Assembly (NCBI GenBank): GCA_965215765.1
Contig: OZ244118.1
Coordinates: 2,790,001 to 2,854,000 of the forward strand
Reading direction: 5' to 3'
DNA: 64,000 bases
DNA from: G965212025 sp965215765
GTDB taxonomy: Bacteria > Pseudomonadota > Gammaproteobacteria > Poriferisulfidales > Oxydemutatoraceae
Shown piece after piece: positions 1 to 8,976 of this stretch. Numbering within the stretch: position 1 is the first letter of the stretch; the number at the start of each line of letters is the position of its first letter. The position numbers and the translations under genes are program-made. The notes beneath the pieces were generated by a model. That model was not told the origin of the DNA, ran no database searches, and saw only the letters and a list, made by a program, of their open reading frames with translations.

Positions 1-1591
1 CGCATCCCGCCAGGGTTTTTATGTTGATCTCGGCGACATGCTCGAACAAGCCTTCCTCGCCAACTCTGCGTACATCGTTTCCGGCGGTCATTTCACCCTC
101 GTAGAGTATGCCGAAATCGACCCCGCAGGCGTGCAGTATGCGGGCGAAATTCAGCACGACTTTCTGATATCCCGGATCGAAGGACGCGTAGTCACCGACA
201 AACCAGAGCAGGTCGACGGATTGCTTGCGCGCATCCTTGATCTTGAAGTCCAGCTTCTTGGTCCAGGCGGCGCGCTTGCGCTTGTTTTCGCCGAACGAGT
301 TACCCTTGTTATGGACGTTTTGCAAGGCGGTTTGAACTACGGGATCCATTGCACCGTCTTCCACCAGCGCGCGGCGCATCTCGACAATCATCGGCACATG
401 CTCAATACCCACCGGGCAAATATCGACGCAGGCCGCACAGGTGCGGCAGGACCACAGCGTTTCGGGGCGTACCTGATTGATCCCGTCACCCACGGCCTGC
501 AACGCAGCCGCCTCTGGCATTGAGCCCTGCTCAAGCGTACTGTTGGCCAACTCGCGCAGGCTCAGCACGACATCGCGCGGGGACAGCGGAAAACCGGTGG
601 CATTGGCCGGACACGCCTCATGGCAGCGGCCACACTTGGTGCAGGCATCCAGGTGCAGCAACTGTTTCCACGTGAAGTCGGTGATCAGGCGGTGGCCGAT
701 GGTCGCGGCATCCATGTCGGTCGCCGGCAGGCGTGCCGCCGGCTTCGGGTCGCGCAGCGACAGCGAGGCCATCGCGGTAAAAATGTGCTTGACCTTGGTG
801 AAGGGTAATAGCCCGATGAAACAGAAGGCGAGTAAACCATGCAGCCACCACAGGACATAGCGCAGGCTTGCGGCACCACTGCTGGTCAGTCCCAGCCCGT
901 CCAGCAATCCGGCAAGCAGCGCACCCACCGGCGACCACCAGCGGTAGTCCCAGACGGTGGCATCAAGCTGCAACCAGACCAGGCGATCGGCCTCAAGCAA
1001 AAAACCGGTGATGCCAATCAGTATCAGGGTCCACAGGAACAGCCAGTCCTCGCGGCGATACCAGCTACGGTCGAAATCCGGGTCGCTCGGGTCGCGATCC
1101 GGGCGCGTGTAGTCAAGCTTGGGCAAGGCCAGCCACTTTCGCCGGTACATCATGTAAATCAGTCCGCCGACCAAGGTCAGCCCCGCGAGATCGAGGATCA
1201 GGGAAAACCACAGGTAAAACGAGCCATACCAGAACGTCCAGCCAGTGATCGGTTCCAGAATATCGTACTCAAGGGTTATGGTTGCGGTGCCGATGAACAG
1301 CAGCGCGAAGCCGAAGAAGATCAGCGCATGAGCCTTGCCTGCACTTTGATCGCGGCGTCTGATGTTGCGATGGCTCGACAATTCCTGAACCATGTTCCAC
1401 AAGCCGTCGGCAATGCCGGAAAACGATAGTGCCTGGCCACGACGATACTTGCGTACCTGCACATAGCAGCCGTAACCGAAGGCGACGATGGCGGCAATGG
1501 CGGCAATATAAAACGTCACCATCATCCAGGTGGGAAAATCCTGGAACAGGATTCGGGTTATCGCTTGTGGCTCGTGACCAGGTTCAATCAT
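1..1591 (-). CDS. DgcB-like membrane Fe-S electron-transfer protein (3' end outside window)
   Basis: The minus-strand frame is open from an ATG at 1591 through the left edge, so about 530 residues of a longer protein are visible. The N-terminal ~300 residues hold several hydrophobic segments like the NarI/HdrE-type cytochrome b membrane module. Two ferredoxin-like [4Fe-4S] motifs follow: CTKCGRCHEACP (near 620-660) and CRTCAACVDICP (near 430-460). The visible end enters what should be the CCG (heterodisulfide reductase D-like) domain. This is the architecture of DgcB, the partner of the TMADH-like dimethylglycine demethylase DgcA. Lying just downstream of a trimethylamine dehydrogenase gene, it probably passes electrons from that enzyme to the quinone pool. 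The partner assignment is inference from context. Confidence 0.8.
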   Translation of the reverse strand, partial: MIEPGHEPQAITRILFQDFPTWMMVTFYIAAIAAIVAFGYGCYVQVRKYRRGQALSFSGIADGLWNMVQELSSHRNIRRRDQSAGKAHALIFFGFALLFIGTATITLEYDILEPITGWTFWYGSFYLWFSLILDLAGLTLVGGLIYMMYRRKWLALPKLDYTRPDRDPSDPDFDRSWYRREDWLFLWTLILIGITGFLLEADRLVWLQLDATVWDYRWWSPVGALLAGLLDGLGLTSSGAASLRYVLWWLHGLLAFCFIGLLPFTKVKHIFTAMASLSLRDPKPAARLPATDMDAATIGHRLITDFTWKQLLHLDACTKCGRCHEACPANATGFPLSPRDVVLSLRELANSTLEQGSMPEAAALQAVGDGINQVRPETLWSCRTCAACVDICPVGIEHVPMIVEMRRALVEDGAMDPVVQTALQNVHNKGNSFGENKRKRAAWTKKLDFKIKDARKQSVDLLWFVGDYASFDPGYQKVVLNFARILHACGVDFGILYEGEMTAGNDVRRVGEEGLFEHVAEINIKTLAGC

Positions 1592-1766
1592 GTCATCGCA
1601 ATCCAGGATTGGGCTGAGACTCGGTTCAGCGTTAAAACCTTTCCGGCCAGTATCGAGGTTTGTGGGGAAACGGTCTATTGCCCCCCGGGCTACAGACCCG
1701 TTTCCTTCCAGAGCTGCTTAGTCCGCGGAGCCCGCCATCGCGAGACCCCGCGGATTTTTGCACAGC

Positions 1767-3959
1767 CTATTCCTCGTACTTAATCTCGAACTTGCCGCCA
1801 GGCATATGCGGCACACCCCAGACGGCCACTTCACGGATGTAGGGCTTGGGATGCTGTGGATCGTCGCTTTCGATCTCGCGTGCAAGTCGGTGCCCTTCGA
1901 AGGTCGCGTCGGCCATCAGTTTGGGCGCCCAGGCGTCACCGATCAGGTACACGCCCTTGATGTCGTTGTCCGCCCACTCGTCCTTGCGCGCCTTGAGGCC
2001 GTCGTAGAGCTCGCAATCCGAATGACGTCCGGTCACCAGCACCAGCGTGTCGAACTCGTGCCAGTCGAAGTGAGTGTTCTCACGGCGTGGCAGCTTGCCC
2101 GGACCCATGTACTCGCGGCGGTAGCCATCGCCGAAGATCGGATAGGTCTGGATGCGGTTTGCCTCGGCGGTCGAAGCCCAGACATCGCCGACTACCTCGA
2201 CGTTCAACTCGTGCAACATGCGATGCATATTCGGTGCCTCGAGGGTAAATTCCATGTAGTTGCCCAGTCCGACACCGGTCAAAATGGTGACCTCGTGCCC
2301 TTTCTCGGCCAGTAGCTGGGCGAGGCTGGGTGCCATGTAGTAGGGATCGCAGTTCAGGATCACGACTTTTTTGCCAATCTCCTTGCTGCCGGCAAAGATC
2401 TGCTCAGGCGTTACGTGGGTCGGCAGGCTGGCATCGATACCCTGCACCGGGTCGTGTAGCAGCGCGTTGGTGCCGTCGCTGTTCCACGACGAACCGGTGG
2501 CGATAACGATTTTATCGGCACCGTATTCCAGGCAGTTGTCGACGGTCAGCGGTTTGACGCCGAGCGCGATCTGGGAATCCTTGTTCTTTTTGACCAGCTT
2601 GTTGAGCTGCACCTCGCGGTAGTCGCGGTGGTAACCCCATTCACCCAGGCCGGGCAGCGTGGCGATATCATTGGTGGAACCTCCGATCTTTTCACCTTGG
2701 TCTGCCAGGTGGACGGTATAGCCCCGCTCCATCAATACGCGTGCGCATTCGGACCCGGAAGGCCCTGCTCCGACCACCAGGATGGAATCATCGGAACCGG
2801 CCTTGGGAAATTTCTCTGGATGCCAGCCGCGGCGGTATTCTTCACCCGAAGTGGCGTTTTGCGTACAAATCATTGGCGGACCGCCGATTTCCCAACGCGA
2901 AATACAGACATTACAACCGATACAGACCCGAATATCGTCGGCGCGACCTTCGTCGATTTTTTGCGGCAGAAATGGATCAGAGATGGATGGGCGCGCGGCA
3001 CCGATAATATCCAGGTGGCCGGCACGGATGACCTCGGCCATTTTTTCCGGATCGGTAAAGCGACCTACACCCAGCACCGGCTTCTTTGACACTTCCTTGA
3101 TGTACTTCTGCCATGGAATCTGGTGACCCTGGCGGTAAAAACGTGAGGGACCGGCATCCTCACCCCACTCGGCGATATCACCGATGTTGACATCCCATAC
3201 GTCGACAAACGGATCGGCCATCTCGACAAACTTGATACCATCTCGCTCGACTTCAACACCTGCTTCGCCGTAAAGCGTATCCACCGCAAAACGCGTGGCA
3301 ATAGCGCAATCATCGCCCACCGCCTGCTTGACTTTCTCCAGGGTCTCAACCCAGAAGCGCGCGCGATTCTCGAGCGAGCCGCCGTACTTGTCCTTACGCT
3401 TGTTGTAATAGGGCGACAGGAACTGCAGCGGCAAATAAGAGTGGGCACCGTAGACATAGACGATATCGAATCCGGCGTCACGTGCGCGCCGCGCCGCAGC
3501 AACATAAAAGCCCTGGACCGTTTCAATGTCGTCAAGATCCATTTCTCGGCAGTAAGTCATGGTCTCGAATTCGGAAGCGTACTGGCTGGGGCCACGCGGG
3601 GTACAACGCGATTCCATACAGGGTGCGTGCGAGCCGCCGTACCACATTTCCACGCCGGCCAGCGAGTTGTACTTGTGAATGTACTCGGTCATCGCCCGCA
3701 GGTTACGCACGTCGCCCTCGTCCCATAACCGGGCCGAGAGCCGATGCGTATCGTCTGCTTCGGGATGAATGGACAGATACTCAGTGTTGATACCGGCCCA
3801 GCCGCCCTCGGCTTTCACCGAACGGTGCGCCGCCTGAAAGCCGGGCTTGTCCGAGCCGGCACCGATACAATGGGGAACCTGGTAAAAACGGTTCCTTAGT
3901 GTTTTCGGGCCAATCTGGATGGGTTCAAACAGAATGTCATGTTTTGGGTCTCGTGCCAT
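1767..3959 (-). CDS. tmd: Trimethylamine dehydrogenase (FMN/4Fe-4S)
   Basis: The 730-residue protein matches the classical Methylophilus TMADH in length and nearly throughout the N-terminal barrel, from the first residues MARDPKHDILFEP. It oxidatively demethylates trimethylamine to dimethylamine and formaldehyde. The Cys for the 6-S-cysteinyl-FMN bond is present in YQVPHC (Cys30 after Met removal). The aromatic bowl that binds the trimethylammonium group is kept: Tyr60, a Trp in the WDVNIGDIAEWG segment, and Trp355 in CISRWEIGG. The 4Fe-4S ligands are CIGCNVC plus the Cys of PMICTQN. A GAGPSGSE dinucleotide fold starts the ADP-binding domain. Tyr60 argues for trimethylamine over dimethylamine as substrate. 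A good ribosome site (GGAACGAT region) precedes the ATG. It sits between gcvT-like and dgcB-like genes on the same strand. Confidence 0.95.
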   Translation of the reverse strand: MARDPKHDILFEPIQIGPKTLRNRFYQVPHCIGAGSDKPGFQAAHRSVKAEGGWAGINTEYLSIHPEADDTHRLSARLWDEGDVRNLRAMTEYIHKYNSLAGVEMWYGGSHAPCMESRCTPRGPSQYASEFETMTYCREMDLDDIETVQGFYVAAARRARDAGFDIVYVYGAHSYLPLQFLSPYYNKRKDKYGGSLENRARFWVETLEKVKQAVGDDCAIATRFAVDTLYGEAGVEVERDGIKFVEMADPFVDVWDVNIGDIAEWGEDAGPSRFYRQGHQIPWQKYIKEVSKKPVLGVGRFTDPEKMAEVIRAGHLDIIGAARPSISDPFLPQKIDEGRADDIRVCIGCNVCISRWEIGGPPMICTQNATSGEEYRRGWHPEKFPKAGSDDSILVVGAGPSGSECARVLMERGYTVHLADQGEKIGGSTNDIATLPGLGEWGYHRDYREVQLNKLVKKNKDSQIALGVKPLTVDNCLEYGADKIVIATGSSWNSDGTNALLHDPVQGIDASLPTHVTPEQIFAGSKEIGKKVVILNCDPYYMAPSLAQLLAEKGHEVTILTGVGLGNYMEFTLEAPNMHRMLHELNVEVVGDVWASTAEANRIQTYPIFGDGYRREYMGPGKLPRRENTHFDWHEFDTLVLVTGRHSDCELYDGLKARKDEWADNDIKGVYLIGDAWAPKLMADATFEGHRLAREIESDDPQHPKPYIREVAVWGVPHMPGGKFEIKYEE

Positions 3960-4107
3960 TGATCGTTCCTCCGATGTGTTTGTCTGTCAGTTTTTCACTG
4001 TTGAATGAATGTTAATGAATGTTGATGCGTCCACGGATAATGCCAGTTTCAGAAAATACGAATCCGCCTGTTTCGATACAAGCCCTGTTCGTTTTCGTCA
4101 TCCCCCG

Positions 4108-5211
4108 CTACTTCCCGCGATTACCCTTGGTCGGGTCGTAGAATGGCAGGCTTTGAGTCGTGGCACTGCAGGATGAATCAGGCCCCCTGACTTCAACCCG
4201 GGTGCCCGGCTCGGCGTGCCCGGCTTCGATTTGCACCAGCGCAATCGACCGCTTCAGCACTGGCGAGAAATTCGGCGCCGTGACCTTGCCTACCTTGCGC
4301 TCGTCTATGAACAGTTCAGCCTCGGCGTCCACCGCGCTATCGCTATCCGCGACGATGCCGCAGACCTTTATTTTTTCCTTGCCGATGGCATCCAGGCAGG
4401 CCTGCTTGCCTCGGTAGTCACCCTGTTTGTCTTTGGATACCGCAAAACCAAGACCGACTTCCCAGGGCGAGTTGCTTTCATCCATATCGAAGGGATAAAA
4501 CAGCAGTGCCGACTCCACCCTGATCGCATCAATACAGTTAAAGCTGCAGGGCAGTACGCCAACGGGTCGGCCATGCTCAAGAATTGCATCCCAAATTGCT
4601 CCCACGACGTCTGCCTTGGCGAAAATTTCGTATCCACGTTCACCGGAGAAACCGGTACGCGAAATTATGCAATTGTGCCCAAACAGCGCCGTCGCCTGTT
4701 GATGAAAATACTTCAGGCTTTCCAGATCCATCGGTGTGTGGTCTCTCAGCACTTCTACCGCACTGGGGCCCTGAAAAGATATATTGTGCAAGTCGTCGTC
4801 AAGCTGGATCTGAACATTCTTGCCCGCGGCCGATTTCTCCAACTGCTCCATTGCGGTGCCACCGCCGTGAACCAGCAACAGGTGATTCGGGTCCAGATTG
4901 AACATGATGCAGTCATCGGTAAAACCCCCGTTTTCATTCAGGATAATCGCGTAAACCGAACGGCCGCAGGGGATCCTGGTCATGTCGCGGGTAATCAAGT
5001 GATCCGCAACCGCGAGAGCATCCGAACCCAGGATATGTATTTTCTTGAGTCCCGACACGTCGAACAATCCGGCCGCGTTACGCACGGCGAGGTGCTCGTC
5101 GTTAACACCCTGATCATATTCCCAGGCCACCCCCATGTCATTCCATTCCCCAAGTTCGGCACCCAGGGCAACATGGCGTTCTGCCAGCACACTGTTTCTC
5201 TTAAATGTCAT
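4108..5211 (-). CDS. GcvT-family folate-dependent aminomethyltransferase
   Basis: The 367-residue protein has the GcvT fold: an N-terminal segment with NAAGLFDVSGLKKIHILG, the central folate-binding part (RTGFSGERGYEIF), and the C-terminal beta-barrel (GKVTAPNFSPVLKRSIALVQI). Family members move a C1 unit from an amine to tetrahydrofolate. Position directly upstream of the TMADH gene suggests it captures the formaldehyde equivalent released on demethylation, or demethylates dimethylamine or a related methylated amine itself. It lacks the lipoyl-system neighbours (gcvH, gcvP) of a true glycine cleavage T protein. The gene is divergent from the sensor kinase, with 376 bp between them. Family is clear; substrate is inferred. 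Confidence 0.85.
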   Translation of the reverse strand: MTFKRNSVLAERHVALGAELGEWNDMGVAWEYDQGVNDEHLAVRNAAGLFDVSGLKKIHILGSDALAVADHLITRDMTRIPCGRSVYAIILNENGGFTDDCIMFNLDPNHLLLVHGGGTAMEQLEKSAAGKNVQIQLDDDLHNISFQGPSAVEVLRDHTPMDLESLKYFHQQATALFGHNCIISRTGFSGERGYEIFAKADVVGAIWDAILEHGRPVGVLPCSFNCIDAIRVESALLFYPFDMDESNSPWEVGLGFAVSKDKQGDYRGKQACLDAIGKEKIKVCGIVADSDSAVDAEAELFIDERKVGKVTAPNFSPVLKRSIALVQIEAGHAEPGTRVEVRGPDSSCSATTQSLPFYDPTKGNRGK

Positions 5212-5587
5212 AAATTCTCTCCAGTTATCGTGATTACGTAACGGTCGGAGTTCGGGCTAATCCGAGTTAAAGTCCCTACCGACAGGGATTGTTTCGAACT
5301 TCTGCCGATACCGACGAATTCACGGATTAATCGCTCTTAAGGCTCCTCCAGAACTGACATCAGTTTTGGGGTTAAGTCATATATCGTCAATTGCCTGTCG
5401 GTATTACTACCTTGGGAGTAATGCCACTCCACGGATCCTTTAAAATAACGTGATTCAGACAGTTGCTTCCCTGATGTTGTAACGCCGCGGATGCGACTGA
5501 CTATCGAATTACTTGATCCCGGTAATATGATCGTGGGTGGTTGCCATACATAATGAGCGGCTGCATCTCTTTGGTGACTGAGAAATT
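5212..5587. promoter_or_regulatory. Divergent intergenic region with palindromes
   Basis: This 376-bp gap separates the methylamine genes (minus) from the sensor kinase (plus) and should hold both promoters. I see ACTGA-CA-TCAGT at 5353-5364 (perfect 5-bp arms), a 9-bp inverted repeat with one mismatch around 5400-5425 whose core is TACTACCTTGGGAGTA (5405-5420), and a TCCCT/AGGGA hairpin near 5272-5287. A two-fold symmetric site of this kind is what a NarL-type response regulator would bind, and such a regulator is encoded 1.4 kb away. No protein-coding frame here looks real. Confidence 0.5.
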
Positions 5588-6778
5588 ATGCAAACACCCA
5601 AAATTGTCCGGAACGCACCAACATTGGCTGATGAAGCCATTACGGGAGACTGCTGTATCGCCTACAGGCTCCTCAACTCCACATTATTCGAATTTTTTGC
5701 AACGCCCGACTCCATCTACCCCTATACCGTGATGCTTAAAGGCATTGAGAACATCATAGTCGTACAGGCCAGTGCCATTTATCATCTTCATTCGAGTGAG
5801 GAAAGGGCTTTGGAAGTTGCCAGTACCGGAGACATGTCAAAATACGCAACAATTATCCAGGAATTTGCCAGTTCACTCGAAGCGACCACGCCGCAACCGG
5901 GTCTGTGGTATAGCGATAGCAGTCATCCCGGACTGGTCATCAAAGCCAACATTCTGGAGGGCGAAAAAGGTGACGAGTATGTGTTGCTGGTGCTGATCTG
6001 CGAGGATGCACAAGCTCTGGCTACAATGCAGGCGAATGTCATAGACGTGATCGCGCAGGGTTTTGCGGATATTTTTCGTGCCACCCGGCAAGCCCAGATC
6101 AGTCGCCGCCACGTAGTGCAAAAGGAACGCGCCACCATAGCCCGGGAACTGCATGATTCCCTCGCCCAGTCTCTGACCTATCTCAAGATACAGGCAAGCC
6201 GGATACAATCATTGCTCAAAGATAATGGTGACAAGCTTACGCCTTATGGCTCTGAATTCGGCCAGGTGGTTAACGATTTGCGCGACAACCTGAATATCGC
6301 CTATCGCCAACTGCGGGAGTTGATGACAACATTCCGGCTAACCGTTGGCGGTGAGAGTCTCCACCAGGCGATGGAAGATTCGGTAAATGAATTTGAAAAA
6401 CGCAACAGCATCGTCTTCGATCTTGATAACCGGCTCAGTGATGATGAATTGACCGTTGACGAGGAAATGCAGGTTCTGCATATTGTGCGTGAGGCGTTGT
6501 CTAATATTGTCAGGCACTCGCACGCAAAGCGTTCCAGGGTTTGCCTGCATCATCACGATGGCAACAATATCCGAATCACGATAAACGATGATGGAGTGGG
6601 AATCGACCAATCGCAAAGGCGAGCCCAACACTTGGGTCTTATCATCATGCAGGAACGCAGCCGCAACCTGGGCGGTCAATTTAGCGTAAAGGAGTTAGAC
6701 GGGGGTGGTACTAAAATAGAGGTTACCTTTATGCCGCAAAAGTCACCGTCCCATTTCAACAATGCCGGAAATTTATGA
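5588..6778 (+). CDS. NarX-type sensor histidine kinase, cytoplasmic
   Basis: The 396-residue protein has an N-terminal GAF-like sensing region (about 1-165), then a HisKA_3 dimerisation box ERATIARELHDSLAQSL with the phospho-acceptor His189, and a HATPase_c domain with the N box EALSNIVRHSHA and G boxes NDDGVGID and GGTKIEV. This is the NarX/DegS class that phosphorylates NarL-type regulators. No transmembrane segment is visible, so the signal is probably internal or reaches it through the cytoplasm. The response regulator gene follows 23 bp later, so the two form a pair. The signal is unknown; closeness to the methylamine genes suggests a methylamine or C1 cue. Confidence 0.88.
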   Translation: MQTPKIVRNAPTLADEAITGDCCIAYRLLNSTLFEFFATPDSIYPYTVMLKGIENIIVVQASAIYHLHSSEERALEVASTGDMSKYATIIQEFASSLEATTPQPGLWYSDSSHPGLVIKANILEGEKGDEYVLLVLICEDAQALATMQANVIDVIAQGFADIFRATRQAQISRRHVVQKERATIARELHDSLAQSLTYLKIQASRIQSLLKDNGDKLTPYGSEFGQVVNDLRDNLNIAYRQLRELMTTFRLTVGGESLHQAMEDSVNEFEKRNSIVFDLDNRLSDDELTVDEEMQVLHIVREALSNIVRHSHAKRSRVCLHHHDGNNIRITINDDGVGIDQSQRRAQHLGLIIMQERSRNLGGQFSVKELDGGGTKIEVTFMPQKSPSHFNNAGNL

Positions 6779-6801
6779 GTTTTGAATAATCTTTGTCTCC
6801 A

Positions 6802-7473
6802 ATGAACGACCGCCAGCCCCCCTACTCGGTTGTCGTTATCGACGACCACCCACTGTTCCGCAAAGGCGCGGTTCAGCTCTTCGAACCCGATAACAGTTTC
6901 GATCTGATCGGAGATGCGGCCAGCGGTATGGAAGGCATCGAATTGATCCGTCACCTCAAGCCCGACCTGGTTTTGCTGGATCTGAACATGAAGGGCATGG
7001 ACGGCATCGCGGTTCTTAAACAGCTCGAAAAAATCGAGCATGATTCAATAATAGTCATGCTGACCGTCTCGGATTCAGAGGATGATATCGTTGCGGCGTT
7101 GCGTTGCGGCGCAGATGGATACCTGCTCAAGGATATGGAGCCCGAGGACATATTGATAAAATTGAATCGCGCTATTACAGGCCAAACCGTCCTCGATGAA
7201 GTGATCTCCTCGCGCTTGGCGAACGTGCTGCGAAACGAAAATCTTTCTCCGCCGCTAAGCCAGACAGATTTCACGGTTCGCGAAGAACAGGTCGTGGCGA
7301 GAGTGGCCAAGGGCAAGAGTAACAAGATAATCGCGCGTGAACTCGAGATCAGCGACGGTACGGTAAAGGTACACGTCAAAAACATACTGCGTAAACTAAA
7401 CCTGAATTCCCGGCTCGAAATCGCGGTCTGGGCGTTTGGGCATGGATATTCCAATAGCGGGCACGAGACCTGA
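6802..7473 (+). CDS. NarL/LuxR-type response regulator
   Basis: The receiver domain (about 1-125) has acidic pocket residues DD in VVVIDDHPLF and the phospho-acceptor Asp60 in LLDLNMKGMDG, with the conserved Thr (MLTVSD) and Lys (YLLKDME). The C-terminal LuxR helix-turn-helix (about 155-215) reads FTVREEQVVARVAKGKSNKIIARELEISDGTVKVHVKNI. I chose the ATG at 6802; a TTG three codons upstream (6793) is possible. It is the cognate partner of the kinase just upstream and is a candidate to control the divergent methylamine genes and perhaps the Liv transporter, based on similar palindromic sites near 5412 and 13880. Confidence 0.9.
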   Translation: MNDRQPPYSVVVIDDHPLFRKGAVQLFEPDNSFDLIGDAASGMEGIELIRHLKPDLVLLDLNMKGMDGIAVLKQLEKIEHDSIIVMLTVSDSEDDIVAALRCGADGYLLKDMEPEDILIKLNRAITGQTVLDEVISSRLANVLRNENLSPPLSQTDFTVREEQVVARVAKGKSNKIIARELEISDGTVKVHVKNILRKLNLNSRLEIAVWAFGHGYSNSGHET

Positions 7474-7540
7474 GTTACGCACATTGGATTACCCCTGACG
7501 GGGCATAGCAAATTCCTGAATTGTCTCTCAATATCGTAGT

Positions 7541-8950
7541 TTGAAATCAACGGATTTTATGAAGTCATTGAAAAACAAGCTTGATAGCAATTCATCTTCA
7601 ATATCTATTGATAAAGTTCAGTCATCCGAACCGATTCAGGCTACAGATGTTGTCGATCGACATGTTGAAATGATCCAGAATTTAACGCAGGTGGTATTCG
7701 AAATTGACATGGAAGGCCGGTGGTACTTTTTAAACAATAGCTGGACGCAGCTTTCGGGTTTTGACGTAGATGAGTGCATTGGCACCCCGTATGCCGACTA
7801 CGTCCACCCGCAGGATCGTCCCCGCTGCAAGGAAGTGTTCGAGAAGATGCAGCATGGCGAGGTAACGCACTGCACCGATGCGTTTCGTTTCTTGGTCTCG
7901 GACGCAAACTACCTGTGGACCGAGATCCATGCCGCCCCGGCTCAAACCACCGGAAATCAGCCTTTCGGTATAGTCGGCACGATTAATAACATTAGCGATC
8001 GCGTCAGTGAAGAAGAGTTGCGTCTGGCCAACCAGAGAACCTTGACCGCAATGCTGAACGACCTGCCGGGAATGGTATACCGCTGTAGGAATAATCCGGA
8101 CTGGACCATGGAATATGTCAGCGGCAGCAGTTTTGAACTCACCGGCTATCATCCGCAGGAAATAATCAACAACAAACGGCTGTCCTATGCCTCGATGATT
8201 CATCCGCAGGACAAGCTCGGAGTATGGGAAGAGGTACAAAATGCGATTCGCGAAAATCGCCGTTTCGAGCTGGTTTACCGGATTATCACCAAAAGCGGTG
8301 TGGAAAAAACCGTGTGGGAATGTGGCAAAGGCATATTTTCCAGTAGCAACGAGTGGCTGGGCCTTGAGGGATTTATCATTGACTTCACGCGTCAAAGGGC
8401 AAACGCACAAAATCTATTACAGCATGCGCTTTACGATGACCTGACAGGATTACCTTCGCTACCGCTCTTCCTGGATCGATTGGAGAACGCGATGCAGCGC
8501 TCTGTCGGCAAAAATCACAAGGCCGCCCTGATCGTCGTACATCTGGATCGAGTGTTGAATGCTCTGGAGCAGGTAGGTAGTGAGGTATTCAATAAAACGT
8601 CTTTTGAAGTTTGTAACCGCCTACTGACCATTACTGGCCCCCTGGACAGCATCACTCGTCTTAATAACGAGCGCTGGGGAATCCTGATCGAAAATCAAGA
8701 TGCCGAGCTGTCTATCTCGAGCCTGGCACAGGATATTCAGGATTTATTTCTGCTGCCGGTCACGATTGGCAAATCGGAAATCTACTTTACCACCAGCATC
8801 GGCGCTGCCCTTTGCACCGAGTTGCATCAAAGTGGCGAAGAATTATTGCGTAATGCAAGTCACGCAATGCATTGCGCCCATGCGCTGGGTGGTGGCAGAT
8901 TCGAAATATTCGAAGAGCAGATTCACAAGAAACACGTCGCCTCTGTCTGA
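7541..8950 (+). CDS. PAS-PAS-GGDEF protein with degenerate GGDEF
   Basis: The 469-residue protein has two PAS domains (about 45-160 and 170-285; the first has a VFEIDMEGRWYFLNNSW start, the second GMVYRCRNNPDWTMEYVSGSS). A GGDEF-class domain follows (about 300-460), beginning LYDDLTGLPSLPLFLDRLENAM. The catalytic signature normally reading RLGGDEF is RLNNERW here, so the glycines and acidic residues needed for cyclic-di-GMP synthesis are missing. It is probably a non-catalytic sensor or binding protein. No membrane segment is evident. It follows the two-component pair by about 67 bp and may be cotranscribed. The ATG at 7559 (MKSLKNKL) is a close alternative start. Confidence 0.82.
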   Translation: MKSTDFMKSLKNKLDSNSSSISIDKVQSSEPIQATDVVDRHVEMIQNLTQVVFEIDMEGRWYFLNNSWTQLSGFDVDECIGTPYADYVHPQDRPRCKEVFEKMQHGEVTHCTDAFRFLVSDANYLWTEIHAAPAQTTGNQPFGIVGTINNISDRVSEEELRLANQRTLTAMLNDLPGMVYRCRNNPDWTMEYVSGSSFELTGYHPQEIINNKRLSYASMIHPQDKLGVWEEVQNAIRENRRFELVYRIITKSGVEKTVWECGKGIFSSSNEWLGLEGFIIDFTRQRANAQNLLQHALYDDLTGLPSLPLFLDRLENAMQRSVGKNHKAALIVVHLDRVLNALEQVGSEVFNKTSFEVCNRLLTITGPLDSITRLNNERWGILIENQDAELSISSLAQDIQDLFLLPVTIGKSEIYFTTSIGAALCTELHQSGEELLRNASHAMHCAHALGGGRFEIFEEQIHKKHVASV

Positions 8951-8976
8951 GAAATTACCGTCCCGGTGCAGCCTCG

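Noticed and set aside
38..1429. Several plus-strand frames of 60-196 codons over the first 1.5 kb
   Set aside because: They are antisense to the continuous DgcB-like minus-strand frame, which has clear Fe-S motifs and membrane segments.
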